Shown here in pieces: positions 1 to 7,511 of a stretch of DNA of 64,000 bases. A program made the translations under genes and the position numbers. The DNA comes from an uncultured bacterium (lineage in GTDB: Bacteria > Cyanobacteriota > Vampirovibrionia > Gastranaerophilales > Gastranaerophilaceae). The DNA lies in contig CASGCE010000014.1 in the NCBI GenBank assembly GCA_949299935.1, positions 105,243-169,242 on the forward strand, written 5' to 3'. The notes below the pieces were generated by a model. The model searched no databases and was not told the origin of the DNA. It worked only from the letters and a program-made list of their open reading frames with translations. Each line of letters opens with the position of its first letter. Position 1 is the first letter of the stretch.

Positions 1-541
1 TAGAGCTGTCAACATTAGGGTTTAAATTATTTTTATTGCAATAATCTTCAATTTCTTGTCTATACACGCTCAGCAGCGGTCTGTAATAAATTCCGCGTTT
101 TTCCTTTATCCCTTCAATTCCTGTAAGTCCTGTCCCCTTAACTATTCTGTAAAAAATCGTTTCTGCGTTGTCATTTGCGTTGTGGGCTGTCAAGATAACT
201 TTTGAATTAAATTTGTTTGCACATTTTTGGAAAAAGTTATAGCGAGCTTCTCTTGCGGCAGTTTCGGTATGCGGGATATCTATAGCTAATTTTTCACTAT
301 AAAAATTCACATCTGTTGCAAACCGTTTGCAATTTGCCTCCTCCTGATCACTTTCCTTTCCCCGCCAATTGTGGTTTAGATGGATTGCGTAAAGATTCAG
401 CTCATACTTTGAAGCAAGCTTTTTCATTATGTCCAAAAGGCACATTGAATCATAACCGCCGGAAAAAGCAACCAATATGTTGTTTTTAGGTTTTAGCAAA
501 TCATATTTTTCTAAAAATGACTTGACAATTTCAATTAACAT
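1..541 (-). CDS. tilS: tRNA(Ile)-lysidine synthase, C-terminal part cut off by window edge
   Basis: The first 180 residues read MLIEIVKSFLEKYD and continue through the N-type ATP pyrophosphatase motif SGGYDS (around residue 29), then LNHNWRGKESD and LTAHNANDNAET, all typical of TilS. The family attaches lysine to C34 of the AUA-decoding tRNA-Ile in the cytoplasm. The gene runs off the left end of the window, so the C-terminal tRNA-binding part is not seen. Its ATG overlaps the last 7 nt of the upstream Clp-N gene, so it is the distal gene of the minus-strand operon that begins near 4398. The second residue of the P-loop motif region is Gly-Tyr rather than the common Gly-Val or Gly-Leu, which is unremarkable. 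Confidence 0.93.
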   Translation of the reverse strand, partial: MLIEIVKSFLEKYDLLKPKNNILVAFSGGYDSMCLLDIMKKLASKYELNLYAIHLNHNWRGKESDQEEANCKRFATDVNFYSEKLAIDIPHTETAAREARYNFFQKCANKFNSKVILTAHNANDNAETIFYRIVKGTGLTGIEGIKEKRGIYYRPLLSVYRQEIEDYCNKNNLNPNVDSS

Positions 542-1893
542 TTATGCTTTTTTATTCCCTCTTTTATTTCAACAGCGTCTACGCCAAGCTGTTCAAGAGC
601 TTTCATTGCTAAAGATGTAGGTTCAGTTGTTATTGCCAAAAGCATGTGTTCGGATTCTATGCGTTCCTTTTTATCATTTTGTGCAAATCCCCATGCTTTC
701 TCAAGCACTCTTTTAGCCCTTTTAGTAAAGACTATTTCCTTATCAAAATACTCATTGCCAAATCCTATGAGTTTTTCCACAACATTGCGCGCATCTTTTA
801 TGTTTATTTCAAGCTCACTAAGCACTTTTGCACCTATACCTGTTGCCTCGCCTATAATACCTAATAAAAACATTTCCGTACCGACGACTGAGCGACCGAG
901 TCTGCGTGACTCTTGTTTTGCTAATCGTAAAATGGTTAAGGTTTCGGGCATTTGTTTCTCTATAGGTTTTATAATACTGTGTGCCAATTCATCATCATTT
1001 ATATGTAGTTCTTTTAAAATATCATATGCAACGCCTTTTTTAGTTTTTAACAGCCCCAAAACAATATGTTCAGGCAATACTACCGAAGATCCGAGCTCTT
1101 TTGCTGTTTGTAATGCAAGGCTCATTGCACGAAATGCATTTGGCGTAAAAATTATTTGTCTGCCGGCGTATTCTGATTGCCGTGATTGAGTATTAGCAAG
1201 CTTTTCCTCAAAATTTTCCGCGGTAATTCCGTATTGAGCAAATATCTTCGTAAGTCCCGTAGTTTTGTCTTCAAGAATCGATGATATAATTTGTTCAGTT
1301 CCTAATATTTCATAGTTTGATGCAGACAGCTTTGAAACTGCTCGTTCAAAAACTTTTGCCGATTCTTTGCTGTTAAATATTGCGTCAGTTTCCTGAGCAA
1401 GGTTTATTTCCGGTTCTTTTGCTTCGTCAATTTCCGGATGGTAAAGCCGTTTCGTCTTTCTTTGAACCAGTTTTTCCAATAGGGTCTTTGATTTTTGGAT
1501 ATCAAACCCGAGCCGTTGGAGTGTATTATAATTATTGGAATTTTTTTCGGTTAACACTGCCAGAAACAAATGCTCATATAAAACAGTTGTATTTCCGGAG
1601 CGTGCAGCTAAATCAAGGGTTTTTCTCAGCAGCACCTTCATTGCATCGCTGAATGCCAGTGCCGGCAGGTTTAATTCCGTTGTTTCCAGCTTTGATGATT
1701 TTGCAAGTTCTTTTTTCAAATCTTCAAAGTCTACATTGTATGATTTGAAAATTTTTAAAGATATACCTTTTGCCTCTTTAACAAGTGCCAATAATAAATG
1801 CTCAGGTAAAACACTTGTTGAATGCTCTTGTTTTGCTATGTTTTGGGCTTCTGTTACTACATTTATTGCTTTTTCGGTAAATTTCTCAAACAA
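535..1893 (-). CDS. Clp-N repeat protein lacking AAA+ domains
   Basis: This 452-residue protein consists of six Clp repeats, at about 3-68, 80-145, 172-233, 247-310, 316-378 and 388-451. Each carries the [PG]-x-E-H/M-hydrophobic signature, for example LPEHLLLAL, LPEHIVLGL and ESEHMLLAI. In ClpA/ClpC one pair of such repeats forms the substrate- and adaptor-binding N-domain that sits before the ATPase. Here three pairs are strung together, and no Walker A, Walker B or arginine-finger motif follows. The start codon is TTG, 1 nt after the stop of the preceding gene and behind a GAGGAAGAG ribosome site. It probably binds substrates or adaptors for a separate Clp machine, but that is inference. 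The family assignment is firm and the role is open. Confidence 0.88.
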   Translation of the reverse strand: MFEKFTEKAINVVTEAQNIAKQEHSTSVLPEHLLLALVKEAKGISLKIFKSYNVDFEDLKKELAKSSKLETTELNLPALAFSDAMKVLLRKTLDLAARSGNTTVLYEHLFLAVLTEKNSNNYNTLQRLGFDIQKSKTLLEKLVQRKTKRLYHPEIDEAKEPEINLAQETDAIFNSKESAKVFERAVSKLSASNYEILGTEQIISSILEDKTTGLTKIFAQYGITAENFEEKLANTQSRQSEYAGRQIIFTPNAFRAMSLALQTAKELGSSVVLPEHIVLGLLKTKKGVAYDILKELHINDDELAHSIIKPIEKQMPETLTILRLAKQESRRLGRSVVGTEMFLLGIIGEATGIGAKVLSELEINIKDARNVVEKLIGFGNEYFDKEIVFTKRAKRVLEKAWGFAQNDKKERIESEHMLLAITTEPTSLAMKALEQLGVDAVEIKEGIKKHKC

Positions 1894-1894
1894 A

Positions 1895-2158
1895 TTACTC
1901 TTCCTCGTCCATGCTCGTTATGTATTCTGCTACTTTATCAAATTCGGCTTCATCGTCTATGCTTTCAAAGATGTAATCTTCGCCGTCTTGTGTCAGTTTC
2001 ATTAATATGACTTCTTCTTCCTCTTTATTTTCTGTTTCTGCAGGAATTAACAGTGCATATTCTTGATTGTCTACTTCCACTATATCATGTAATTCAAAAT
2101 TAATGACATTACCGTTTTCATCTATTGTTTCTATTAATTGTTTTTCGTCATTTAACAT
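1895..2158 (-). CDS. DUF1292 family acidic small protein
   Basis: An 87-residue, very acidic protein (many Glu and Asp, ending MDEEE) with the pattern of DUF1292 (YrzB-like) proteins: an ENGNVINFELHDIVEVDNQEYALL-like core in which a short beta-rich module is followed by a run of glutamates. I chose the ATG at 2158 because AAAGGAG lies 8 nt upstream. A longer in-frame start at 2221 would overlap ruvX by 62 nt and has no ribosome site. It sits directly after ruvX, with 1 nt between stop and start. In Firmicutes the DUF1292 gene also follows ruvX, which supports the call. The molecular function is not known. Confidence 0.85.
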   Translation of the reverse strand: MLNDEKQLIETIDENGNVINFELHDIVEVDNQEYALLIPAETENKEEEEVILMKLTQDGEDYIFESIDDEAEFDKVAEYITSMDEEE

Positions 2159-2159
2159 G

Positions 2160-2570
2160 TCAATACTCCTTTCTTCTTGAAAGATATTGTTCCAGTATGA
2201 TACATGCACTTTCAATATCAACCAGTCCTTTATCTTTTTTGTAATCTATTTTTTTATTTCGTAAATTTTCTTCTGCCGCCTCGGAGGTTAATCTCTCGTC
2301 TTCAAATATTATCTCATAATCTTCAATTTTTTGTGCAAAATCGCGGCAATCTTTTGCCTGATTGCCTTCAGTGTTATCCATGTTTAAAGGTAAGCCTATT
2401 ACAATTTTTTTTACATTGTTTTCTTTGGCTATTTTCTGTATGTTTTCAAGTGCTTTTGACTCGGGATACCTTTCGATATAGGAATGTCCTGCGGCAAGCA
2501 TTAACGTGTAATCGCTTAAAGCAATTCCTATCCGTTTTGTTCCTATGTCAAGTGCCATTACTTTGTACAT
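2160..2570 (-). CDS. ruvX: RuvX/YqgF family putative pre-16S rRNA nuclease
   Basis: A 136-residue RNase H-fold protein. The first acidic residue lies in LDIGTKRIGIALSD near the N-terminus, the middle motif is IGLPLNMDNTEG, and DERLTS and a late Asp complete the usual YqgF active-site set. The family is essential in many bacteria and is implicated in 16S rRNA 5'-end maturation or Holliday junction resolution. ATG at 2570 is preferred over a GTG two codons earlier because GAGGAG then lies 8 nt away instead of 2 nt. The gene overlaps the end of the upstream helical-repeat gene by 13 nt, so the two are probably translationally coupled. Confidence 0.93.
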   Translation of the reverse strand: MYKVMALDIGTKRIGIALSDYTLMLAAGHSYIERYPESKALENIQKIAKENNVKKIVIGLPLNMDNTEGNQAKDCRDFAQKIEDYEIIFEDERLTSEAAEENLRNKKIDYKKDKGLVDIESACIILEQYLSRRKEY

Positions 2571-4144
2571 ACCCACATCTCCTCTATTGCGGAAATTATT
2601 TCGTCCAGCTCCTTCAGTGTATAACGCCCGTTGTTTAGTTCCGTATTAAATTTCAGGCTTACGTAATATTCATATATGCTCTTTTTCAGTATATTTTTTA
2701 AAAATTCTTGTTTACCGGCTTCATCAAAGTACAAACTATACAAAAGTTCTGCATCATGTCGCTCGTTTTCGCAAAATTTTAAATATGATGTTGAAATAAG
2801 TCTTTCTGTCCATATCCTTTGTTCTTCTGGGTAAAAAACTTTATAAATGTTATCGTTTACGAGTTTGTTTAAATCGGCAGTATCTTGTTGTAGTAAGTAA
2901 TCAAATTCATCACTGTATCCGGCATTCATAAACCATTTTGCCGTAAAATCCATATTGAATAGTTTGTCGATGTCAGAATGTGTGACAGATTTTTTTTTCA
3001 GTTCTGCTGAAAGTATATCCTCGAATGTTCGAATATCTGCTTCCACATCATTTAAAAGATTTTTCCAACAAATGTATTCATATGGCAAAAGCCAATTATT
3101 AGCTGATTTTTGAGAGATTTTTTCCGCATTTAGAAGTATTGTTTTCAAATTCTTCGGAGTGACATAGACTTCTTTTTCATTTTGATAAAATCTTTCAATG
3201 ATTTTATCACATTCAAACTGTGAAATTTCGTTAAATCCAAAACAATCCCTTATTCCGTGGTAATCGTCAATTACTACTGCTGCAAATCTTATTTTATCAT
3301 TATGTGTTTTCCGAGTAAATATAAGTGCCTGATTGCCGTGTCCGTCGGGATATGTTATGCAAAATTTGTAGGGCACGGATTCTGAAAGGATTTTTTTATA
3401 AAACTCACGTGTATTATCTTCTCTTATTCCGGCTATTTTCAGAGTGGAAAGACTTTTTTTGATTAACGGTTTGAGATTATCGGCAGCTGTCTCAAGTGCG
3501 TTATTCAGCGCGTGAAATGCAAGCTGTGATTTGCTCTCACCTAAAAGCTTTAAGGCTTCAAGACCGACTTCGCTGTCAGGTTGTGACAGAAATACAGGTA
3601 TAAGCATGTTACTTAACACATCTTCGTTGTAGTCTTTTGCCAGTGAATTTATAAGGGTGATTTTGTCATTGGTACTTAGTGATGTCAAAAAGTCTAAAAA
3701 ATCTATCTGAACTTCAGGATTAACTATTGCACTGTTCAATAATTTTTCTGTTTCATTGTCTATAATTTCTGTATTCAAAAGCTCATCGCCTGTATCTAGC
3801 TCCCAATCTGTATCAAGTCCCCTTAGAAAATTTACAGCCACTATTTTTACGTTATTTGGTGCTATCGGATTTTTTAAAAGCTCCCATAGTCGTTTAGTTA
3901 ATTCTTCTTTTTCTGCGTATTTTTCCAGCAAAAAGCATATAATCGTTCCGTCTTCGGTTTTTAAATTGTACAGTTCTTTAAAAAGAATTTTTACGATTGT
4001 TTTTTGGTCATTTTGTGCATCAAGGAGTTTTATGCTGTCAATATATCTTGATATATCGTCAACATCTTTATAATTAGAAATAAGATTGATTATTTCTGCT
4101 TTTATCTCAAACGGATTTAGTTGTCTAATATTTTCATTAGCCAT
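2558..4144 (-). CDS. helical-repeat (HEAT-like) protein of unknown function
   Basis: A 528-residue soluble protein without signal peptide or membrane segment. Residues about 60-240 are a succession of short paired helices, with leucine-rich motifs such as LIPVFLSQPDSEVGLEALKLLGES that resemble HEAT repeats. The central part (about 245-310) contains a more globular stretch around YPDGHGNQALIFTRKT and FAAVVIDDYHGIRDCFGF. I do not recognise a named family. Its ATG overlaps the stop of the zinc-finger gene by 1 nt (TAATG), and its 3' end overlaps ruvX, so it is a mid-operon gene. A scaffold or adaptor linked to the two Clp-like domain proteins in the same operon is possible but unproven. Confidence 0.75.
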   Translation of the reverse strand: MANENIRQLNPFEIKAEIINLISNYKDVDDISRYIDSIKLLDAQNDQKTIVKILFKELYNLKTEDGTIICFLLEKYAEKEELTKRLWELLKNPIAPNNVKIVAVNFLRGLDTDWELDTGDELLNTEIIDNETEKLLNSAIVNPEVQIDFLDFLTSLSTNDKITLINSLAKDYNEDVLSNMLIPVFLSQPDSEVGLEALKLLGESKSQLAFHALNNALETAADNLKPLIKKSLSTLKIAGIREDNTREFYKKILSESVPYKFCITYPDGHGNQALIFTRKTHNDKIRFAAVVIDDYHGIRDCFGFNEISQFECDKIIERFYQNEKEVYVTPKNLKTILLNAEKISQKSANNWLLPYEYICWKNLLNDVEADIRTFEDILSAELKKKSVTHSDIDKLFNMDFTAKWFMNAGYSDEFDYLLQQDTADLNKLVNDNIYKVFYPEEQRIWTERLISTSYLKFCENERHDAELLYSLYFDEAGKQEFLKNILKKSIYEYYVSLKFNTELNNGRYTLKELDEIISAIEEMWVCTK

Positions 4145-4398
4145 TATTTTTTAGCTTTCCCCCAAAAAGCATCCAAAATCTGCTGAGCTTCGGCAGAGGG
4201 CATTCGGTCGTTAAGTATAAGATATTGAACAGCAATCATGGCACATTCGGAACAGATGTTTACTCCCGGTCCTTGAACCATTTTTAGTACTTGTGTGTTT
4301 GGTCTGCCGCAAAAACTGCAGTAGACCAGTTCGTTATCCTCGTTGTGTTCTTTACCCTGGTGCCCTTTTTTTGCTCCTAATTTTACCACTTTTGCCAT
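4144..4398 (-). CDS. stand-alone ClpX-type C4 zinc finger protein
   Basis: An 84-residue protein whose core is the ClpX zinc-binding module: CSFCG near residue 27 and CSECAMI near residue 53, four cysteines in the spacing used by the ClpX N-domain. ClpX itself continues with a AAA+ module, but this protein stops after a short helix. In ClpX the module dimerises and binds substrates and adaptors such as SspB. The protein is encoded first in the minus-strand operon, behind AAAGGAG. Together with the ATPase-less Clp-N protein downstream, the operon encodes two free Clp N-domains. Function by analogy would be substrate or adaptor recruitment, which is inference. Confidence 0.85.
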   Translation of the reverse strand: MAKVVKLGAKKGHQGKEHNEDNELVYCSFCGRPNTQVLKMVQGPGVNICSECAMIAVQYLILNDRMPSAEAQQILDAFWGKAKK

Positions 4399-4444
4399 TA
4401 AAGTATTCTCCTTTTGTTCTAATTGTAACTTAAATTAATAAAAT

Positions 4445-4473
4445 TTGCCATATTTTTATTTTTCGCTTATAAT
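4445..4473 (+). promoter_or_regulatory. sigma-70 type promoter for the TPR lipoprotein-lgt operon
   Basis: TTGCCA and TATAAT are separated by 17 nt. The -10 box ends 36 nt before the ATG of the lipoprotein gene at 4510, which has its own GAGGAG ribosome site. Confidence 0.7.
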
Positions 4474-4509
4474 TACTTTACAGATGTTTGTTTGGTAAGA
4501 GGAGATGTG

Positions 4510-5088
4510 ATGAAGAAAGCTCTTTTACTGGTCAGTATATTATTTGTTTCAGTAATTTCAACTGCCTGCATTAACAATTTTGCTGTACAAGAACTTAATT
4601 CTAAGGCCAAAGTTTACATGGAGGAGGGCGATTATAAGGCTGCTATTGAACGTTTAAAATCGAGCATTGACTTGGACGACAGTATTTTTGAATCTCATTA
4701 CAACCTTGCGGTAGCATATACTCATGCTGAGGATTATGCTAATGCTATTGAAGCTTATAAAGATGCTATAAAGCTGAACCCTGACATGCCGGATTCTTAT
4801 TACTCACTGGCTGTGGCTGAAGAAGATTTGATGATTGATTTGAAAAACGGTACTGTAAGAGTTAACGAGGAAGGAGTTATTTATACTCCCGACAATTTGC
4901 TTGAAGATGAAGAAGTTTATACTCCTGACGAAAATGTTTTAAAGATGGTGGAATCTTTGAAGGGTGAAGCTTTGAAAAATTATCAGATTTATCTGGAAAA
5001 AGCCCCCCAATCGCCTGATGCGGATGAGGTTAAGCAAAAAATTCAATCTTTGAATACATCTTTTGAAAATGCTGCGGTTAAAAATTGA
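4510..5088 (+). CDS. TPR-repeat lipoprotein
   Basis: A 192-residue protein starting MKKALLLVSILF, with a hydrophobic signal and a lipobox-like ISTAC ending in Cys20, so it is probably anchored to a membrane by lipidation. Residues about 30-115 form TPR units (YKAAIERLKSSIDLDDSIFESHYNLAVAY type), followed by an acidic linker and a last helix pair. I placed the start at 4510 because GAGGAG lies 5-6 nt upstream. A start six codons earlier would put charged residues before the signal. The stop codon overlaps the ATG of lgt (TGATG), which ties this lipoprotein to the enzyme that lipidates it. Its partner is unknown. Confidence 0.85.
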   Translation: MKKALLLVSILFVSVISTACINNFAVQELNSKAKVYMEEGDYKAAIERLKSSIDLDDSIFESHYNLAVAYTHAEDYANAIEAYKDAIKLNPDMPDSYYSLAVAEEDLMIDLKNGTVRVNEEGVIYTPDNLLEDEEVYTPDENVLKMVESLKGEALKNYQIYLEKAPQSPDADEVKQKIQSLNTSFENAAVKN

Positions 5089-5867
5089 TGGTTATTGCAT
5101 CTCCTGGTGAAGTAGCGTTTTTCATATTTAATTTCCCGATTTATTGGTACGGAATTATCTTGGCATTTGCTGTTTTTGTGGGGGTGGCTTGTGCTGAAAT
5201 TCTTGCCAGAAAATTTTCCGTTTTGCCTCATAACTTTTTTATTGACAATTCACCTTTAGTTATAATTTGCGGAATTGTTGGTGCCAGAATTTATTATTGT
5301 TTTGTAAATTTTAATTATTATATCAAGCATCCGTTTGAAATTATTGATATAAGACAGGGTGGGCTTTCCGTACACGGAATGATTTTTGCCGGAGTTATTG
5401 CTGTGTATTTTCTCGCTAAAAAATATAGGGTTAGTATTTTAGCCATTCTTGATGTGCTGGTTTGTCCGGTAATTCTTGCTCAAGCTATAGGCAGATGGGG
5501 TAATTTTTTTAATTCTGAAGCTTTTGGCTATCCTACTAATGCTGATTGGGGGGTGTATATTCCTGTTTCACACCGACCTTTGGCTTACATTAATTATGAT
5601 CTTTTTCATCCTGCTTTTATTTATGAATCTTTTTTGGATTTTGCTGCATTTTTCATTCTGTTTTTTATATTCCGGAAAATGCCTGAAGGCGTTACATTCT
5701 TTAGTTATTTAATTTTGTATTCTATTATCAGAATTATTGTTGAAAATTTCCGAATTGATAGTGTACTTAACATTGCAAGTATCCCTGTTGCACAATGGGT
5801 TTCGTGCTTTTTTATTTTAGTATCTGTTTGTGGATTAATCGCTTTAGCTTGTAGCAAAAATTCCTAA
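5088..5867 (+). CDS. lgt: prolipoprotein diacylglyceryl transferase
   Basis: A 259-residue integral membrane enzyme with about seven hydrophobic segments. The Lgt signature is present as AIGRWGNFFNSEAFG (around residue 135), and the catalytic loop GGLSVHGMIFAGV contains the conserved HG pair. Lgt transfers diacylglycerol from phosphatidylglycerol to the lipobox cysteine of prolipoproteins at the cytoplasmic membrane. ATG at 5088 overlaps the stop of the preceding lipoprotein gene by 1 nt. A TTG one codon earlier is in frame but less likely. Length and topology are normal for the family. Confidence 0.95.
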   Translation: MVIASPGEVAFFIFNFPIYWYGIILAFAVFVGVACAEILARKFSVLPHNFFIDNSPLVIICGIVGARIYYCFVNFNYYIKHPFEIIDIRQGGLSVHGMIFAGVIAVYFLAKKYRVSILAILDVLVCPVILAQAIGRWGNFFNSEAFGYPTNADWGVYIPVSHRPLAYINYDLFHPAFIYESFLDFAAFFILFFIFRKMPEGVTFFSYLILYSIIRIIVENFRIDSVLNIASIPVAQWVSCFFILVSVCGLIALACSKNS

Positions 5868-5886
5868 TCCTTCTCCAAAATTTTAA

Positions 5887-5915
5887 TTGATTTTTTTACT
5901 TGTTTTTTAAATAAT
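5887..5915 (+). promoter_or_regulatory. promoter placing the transcription start at the MFS gene ATG
   Basis: TTGATT and AATAAT are separated by 17 nt, and the -10 box ends 6 nt before the ATG at 5922. No ribosome binding site precedes the ATG, so the transcript is probably leaderless. Confidence 0.55.
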
Positions 5916-5921
5916 ACTCGT

Positions 5922-7088
5922 ATGAAAGTAAATTGTGAAAAATTACCCCGTATTTGGCTTGGTGGTGCGCATTTTGTTAATGATATATATACGGGATTCT
6001 TGAATCCTATTATGCCTTTTATTGCAGCTAAAATCGGTATTTCCATGGCTGTTGCAACTGTTGTGTTAAGCTTGTCACATATTTTTTCTTCACTTTTACA
6101 GCCTATATTCGGTTTTTGGGCTGATAATATGTTTAAACGCTGTTTTATATTTTGGGGATTAATTTTAACCTCTTGTTTTATTCCCTTGGCACCCGCAGCA
6201 AAAACTTTAAACCTTATGATTCTATTCATTATTCTTGGGAGCTTGGGTTCAAGTTTATTCCATCCACAGGCATTAGGTCTTGCAAATAGATTCGCTGGTG
6301 CTGATAAAGCAAAATTCATGGGTATTTTTCTTGGCATGGGAACTTTGGGATATTCACTAGGCCCTCTTTTGTCTGCCTATGTGGCTCAGTTCTGGGGGTT
6401 GAATAAAATGCCCGTTCTTTCAGTTATTGGAATCGTTTGGGCTGGTCTGATGTTTAAATTCCTCCCAAAAATGTCTGATCTTAAATTGCTTAATTCTCGT
6501 TACCCACTTAAATCTGCTTTTATGGCAATATTATGTAATCGAAAATTAAATATTTTAAACATTATTTCTATGTTAAAGTCGCTTATTTCTACCTCGTGTT
6601 TTATTTTACTCCCGTTCTTATGGAAAAATATGGGCTATTCCCCGTTTCTTATCGGTGCATTACTCTTTGTTTTTATTTTTGTTGGTGCCATTGGCTCTAT
6701 TGTAAGCAGTAAATTTGAGAAGTTGGTTGGCACTGCTAATGTATTTTACTTTTCCATGATTTCAACTTTGCCTTTAATGTTCATTTTTGTTTTAACTTAT
6801 AAAACTTTTCCTGTTTTTTCTTTCGCAATTTATTTTCTTATGGGATTTGTTACGATGCTTGCCGTACCTGTTACCATGAACTTGGCGCAAAGTATTATGC
6901 CGCAATATAAGAGTATTATAGGTGGATTTATAAATGGTTTTTCCTGGGGTATTGTTGCATTAATTATGTCCTTGAACGGCTATGTAGCTCAAACTTTTGG
7001 CATAACTAAGGTCCTGCTTGGCGTATCCGTTATCCCGGCGCTGTTTTCTGTGTTTGTTAAATATTTATTCGACGAAAAATTATGCTAA
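5922..7088 (+). CDS. MFS transporter, fosmidomycin-resistance-like
   Basis: A 388-residue membrane protein with about 12 hydrophobic segments. The N-terminal motif HFVNDIYTGFLNPIMPFI and the later GSLGSSLFHPQALGLA and GPLLSAYVA motifs match the Fsr branch of the major facilitator superfamily, whose members export fosmidomycin or other small molecules by proton antiport. The actual substrate cannot be read from sequence. There is no ribosome site before the ATG, and a promoter ends 6 nt upstream, so a leaderless mRNA is likely. The 3' end overlaps a small minus-strand reading frame by 9 nt. Confidence 0.87.
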   Translation: MKVNCEKLPRIWLGGAHFVNDIYTGFLNPIMPFIAAKIGISMAVATVVLSLSHIFSSLLQPIFGFWADNMFKRCFIFWGLILTSCFIPLAPAAKTLNLMILFIILGSLGSSLFHPQALGLANRFAGADKAKFMGIFLGMGTLGYSLGPLLSAYVAQFWGLNKMPVLSVIGIVWAGLMFKFLPKMSDLKLLNSRYPLKSAFMAILCNRKLNILNIISMLKSLISTSCFILLPFLWKNMGYSPFLIGALLFVFIFVGAIGSIVSSKFEKLVGTANVFYFSMISTLPLMFIFVLTYKTFPVFSFAIYFLMGFVTMLAVPVTMNLAQSIMPQYKSIIGGFINGFSWGIVALIMSLNGYVAQTFGITKVLLGVSVIPALFSVFVKYLFDEKLC

Positions 7089-7268
7089 ATGCATCAGATT
7101 ATATTTTTTCCCTGAAGCTCCGTTTATTTTTGTATTTAATCTTACATTGCGGTGCGGTTTACATTTGCCTGTTGTTGTTGCACCGTTATTTCCTTTTGAA
7201 ATGTTTTCATTTTTATTTTGGTGATTTGTTTTAATACCGTTCAGTTTTGCTATTGATGATACAAGCAT
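7080..7268 (-). CDS. possible small basic protein (62 aa)
   Basis: A 62-residue Asn/Lys-rich reading frame with no recognisable domain, beginning MLVSSIAKLNG. Support comes from a well-formed promoter upstream (TTGTAA, 17 nt, TACAAT at 7290-7318 on the minus strand) and a GGGG ribosome-site-like run 7 nt before the ATG. It overlaps the end of the convergent MFS gene by 9 nt. Composition is low complexity, so it could also be a spurious frame on a non-coding transcript. The N-terminal V-S-S-I-x-x-L style resembles other orphan proteins of this genome, which is only suggestive. Confidence 0.35.
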   Translation of the reverse strand: MLVSSIAKLNGIKTNHQNKNENISKGNNGATTTGKCKPHRNVRLNTKINGASGKKYNLMHLA

Positions 7269-7289
7269 TTTTTAACCCCATGATTTTTG

Positions 7290-7318
7290 ATTGTATTATG
7301 AATATGCAATGTTTACAA
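7290..7318 (-). promoter_or_regulatory. minus-strand promoter for the 62-aa frame
   Basis: On the minus strand TTGTAA (7313-7318) and TACAAT (7290-7295) are spaced by 17 nt. The box ends 21 nt before the ATG at 7268. Confidence 0.45.
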
Positions 7319-7363
7319 TTTCTTACGTGTTAAGTTTTGTAACAATAATATGATTATTTGAAT

Positions 7364-7392
7364 TTGTATACAATTTATATACTTTATATATA
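7364..7392 (+). promoter_or_regulatory. plus-strand promoter for the candidate small RNA
   Basis: TTGTAT and TATATA are spaced by 17 nt in an AT-rich stretch. No open frame follows before the terminator at 7486-7511. Confidence 0.4.
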
Positions 7393-7398
7393 CAAGAA

Positions 7399-7511
7399 CG
7401 TTAAATTAACACGAGAGATTTTAAGAGAGAGCGCATTCACGTTCAAAAGAACACTACTTCCTATTCCTATTTCCTAGAAAGAATTTAAGCCCTTTAACCG
7501 GGGCTTTTTTT
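7399..7511 (+). ncRNA. candidate small RNA with CU-rich segment
   Basis: The gap from 7269 to 7511 holds no convincing coding frame on the plus strand, but it does hold a promoter-like pair at 7364-7392 and a strong intrinsic terminator at 7486-7511. The transcript between them would be about 110 nt. It contains a small hairpin (GTTC-AAAA-GAAC at 7441-7452) and an unpaired pyrimidine-rich stretch at 7455-7475, with three UUCC-type repeats that could pair with purine-rich ribosome sites. No known RNA family was recognised: it lacks the signal recognition particle tetraloop core and tmRNA features. Boundaries are estimated. Confidence 0.35.
7486..7511 (+). terminator. intrinsic terminator
   Basis: AAGCCC pairs with GGGCTT around a 7-nt loop and is followed by nine T on the plus strand. 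The adjacent A-run also gives some symmetry for pyk, which ends at 7512 on the other strand. Confidence 0.8.

Noticed and set aside
644..1189. 181-codon open frame antisense to the Clp-N gene
   Set aside because: It lies wholly inside a well-supported gene, has no ribosome site, and its Ser/Phe-rich composition is typical of an antisense shadow.
5864..6337. 157-codon frame antisense to the MFS transporter
   Set aside because: It is fully covered by a clear membrane protein gene, with no promoter or ribosome site and no domain.
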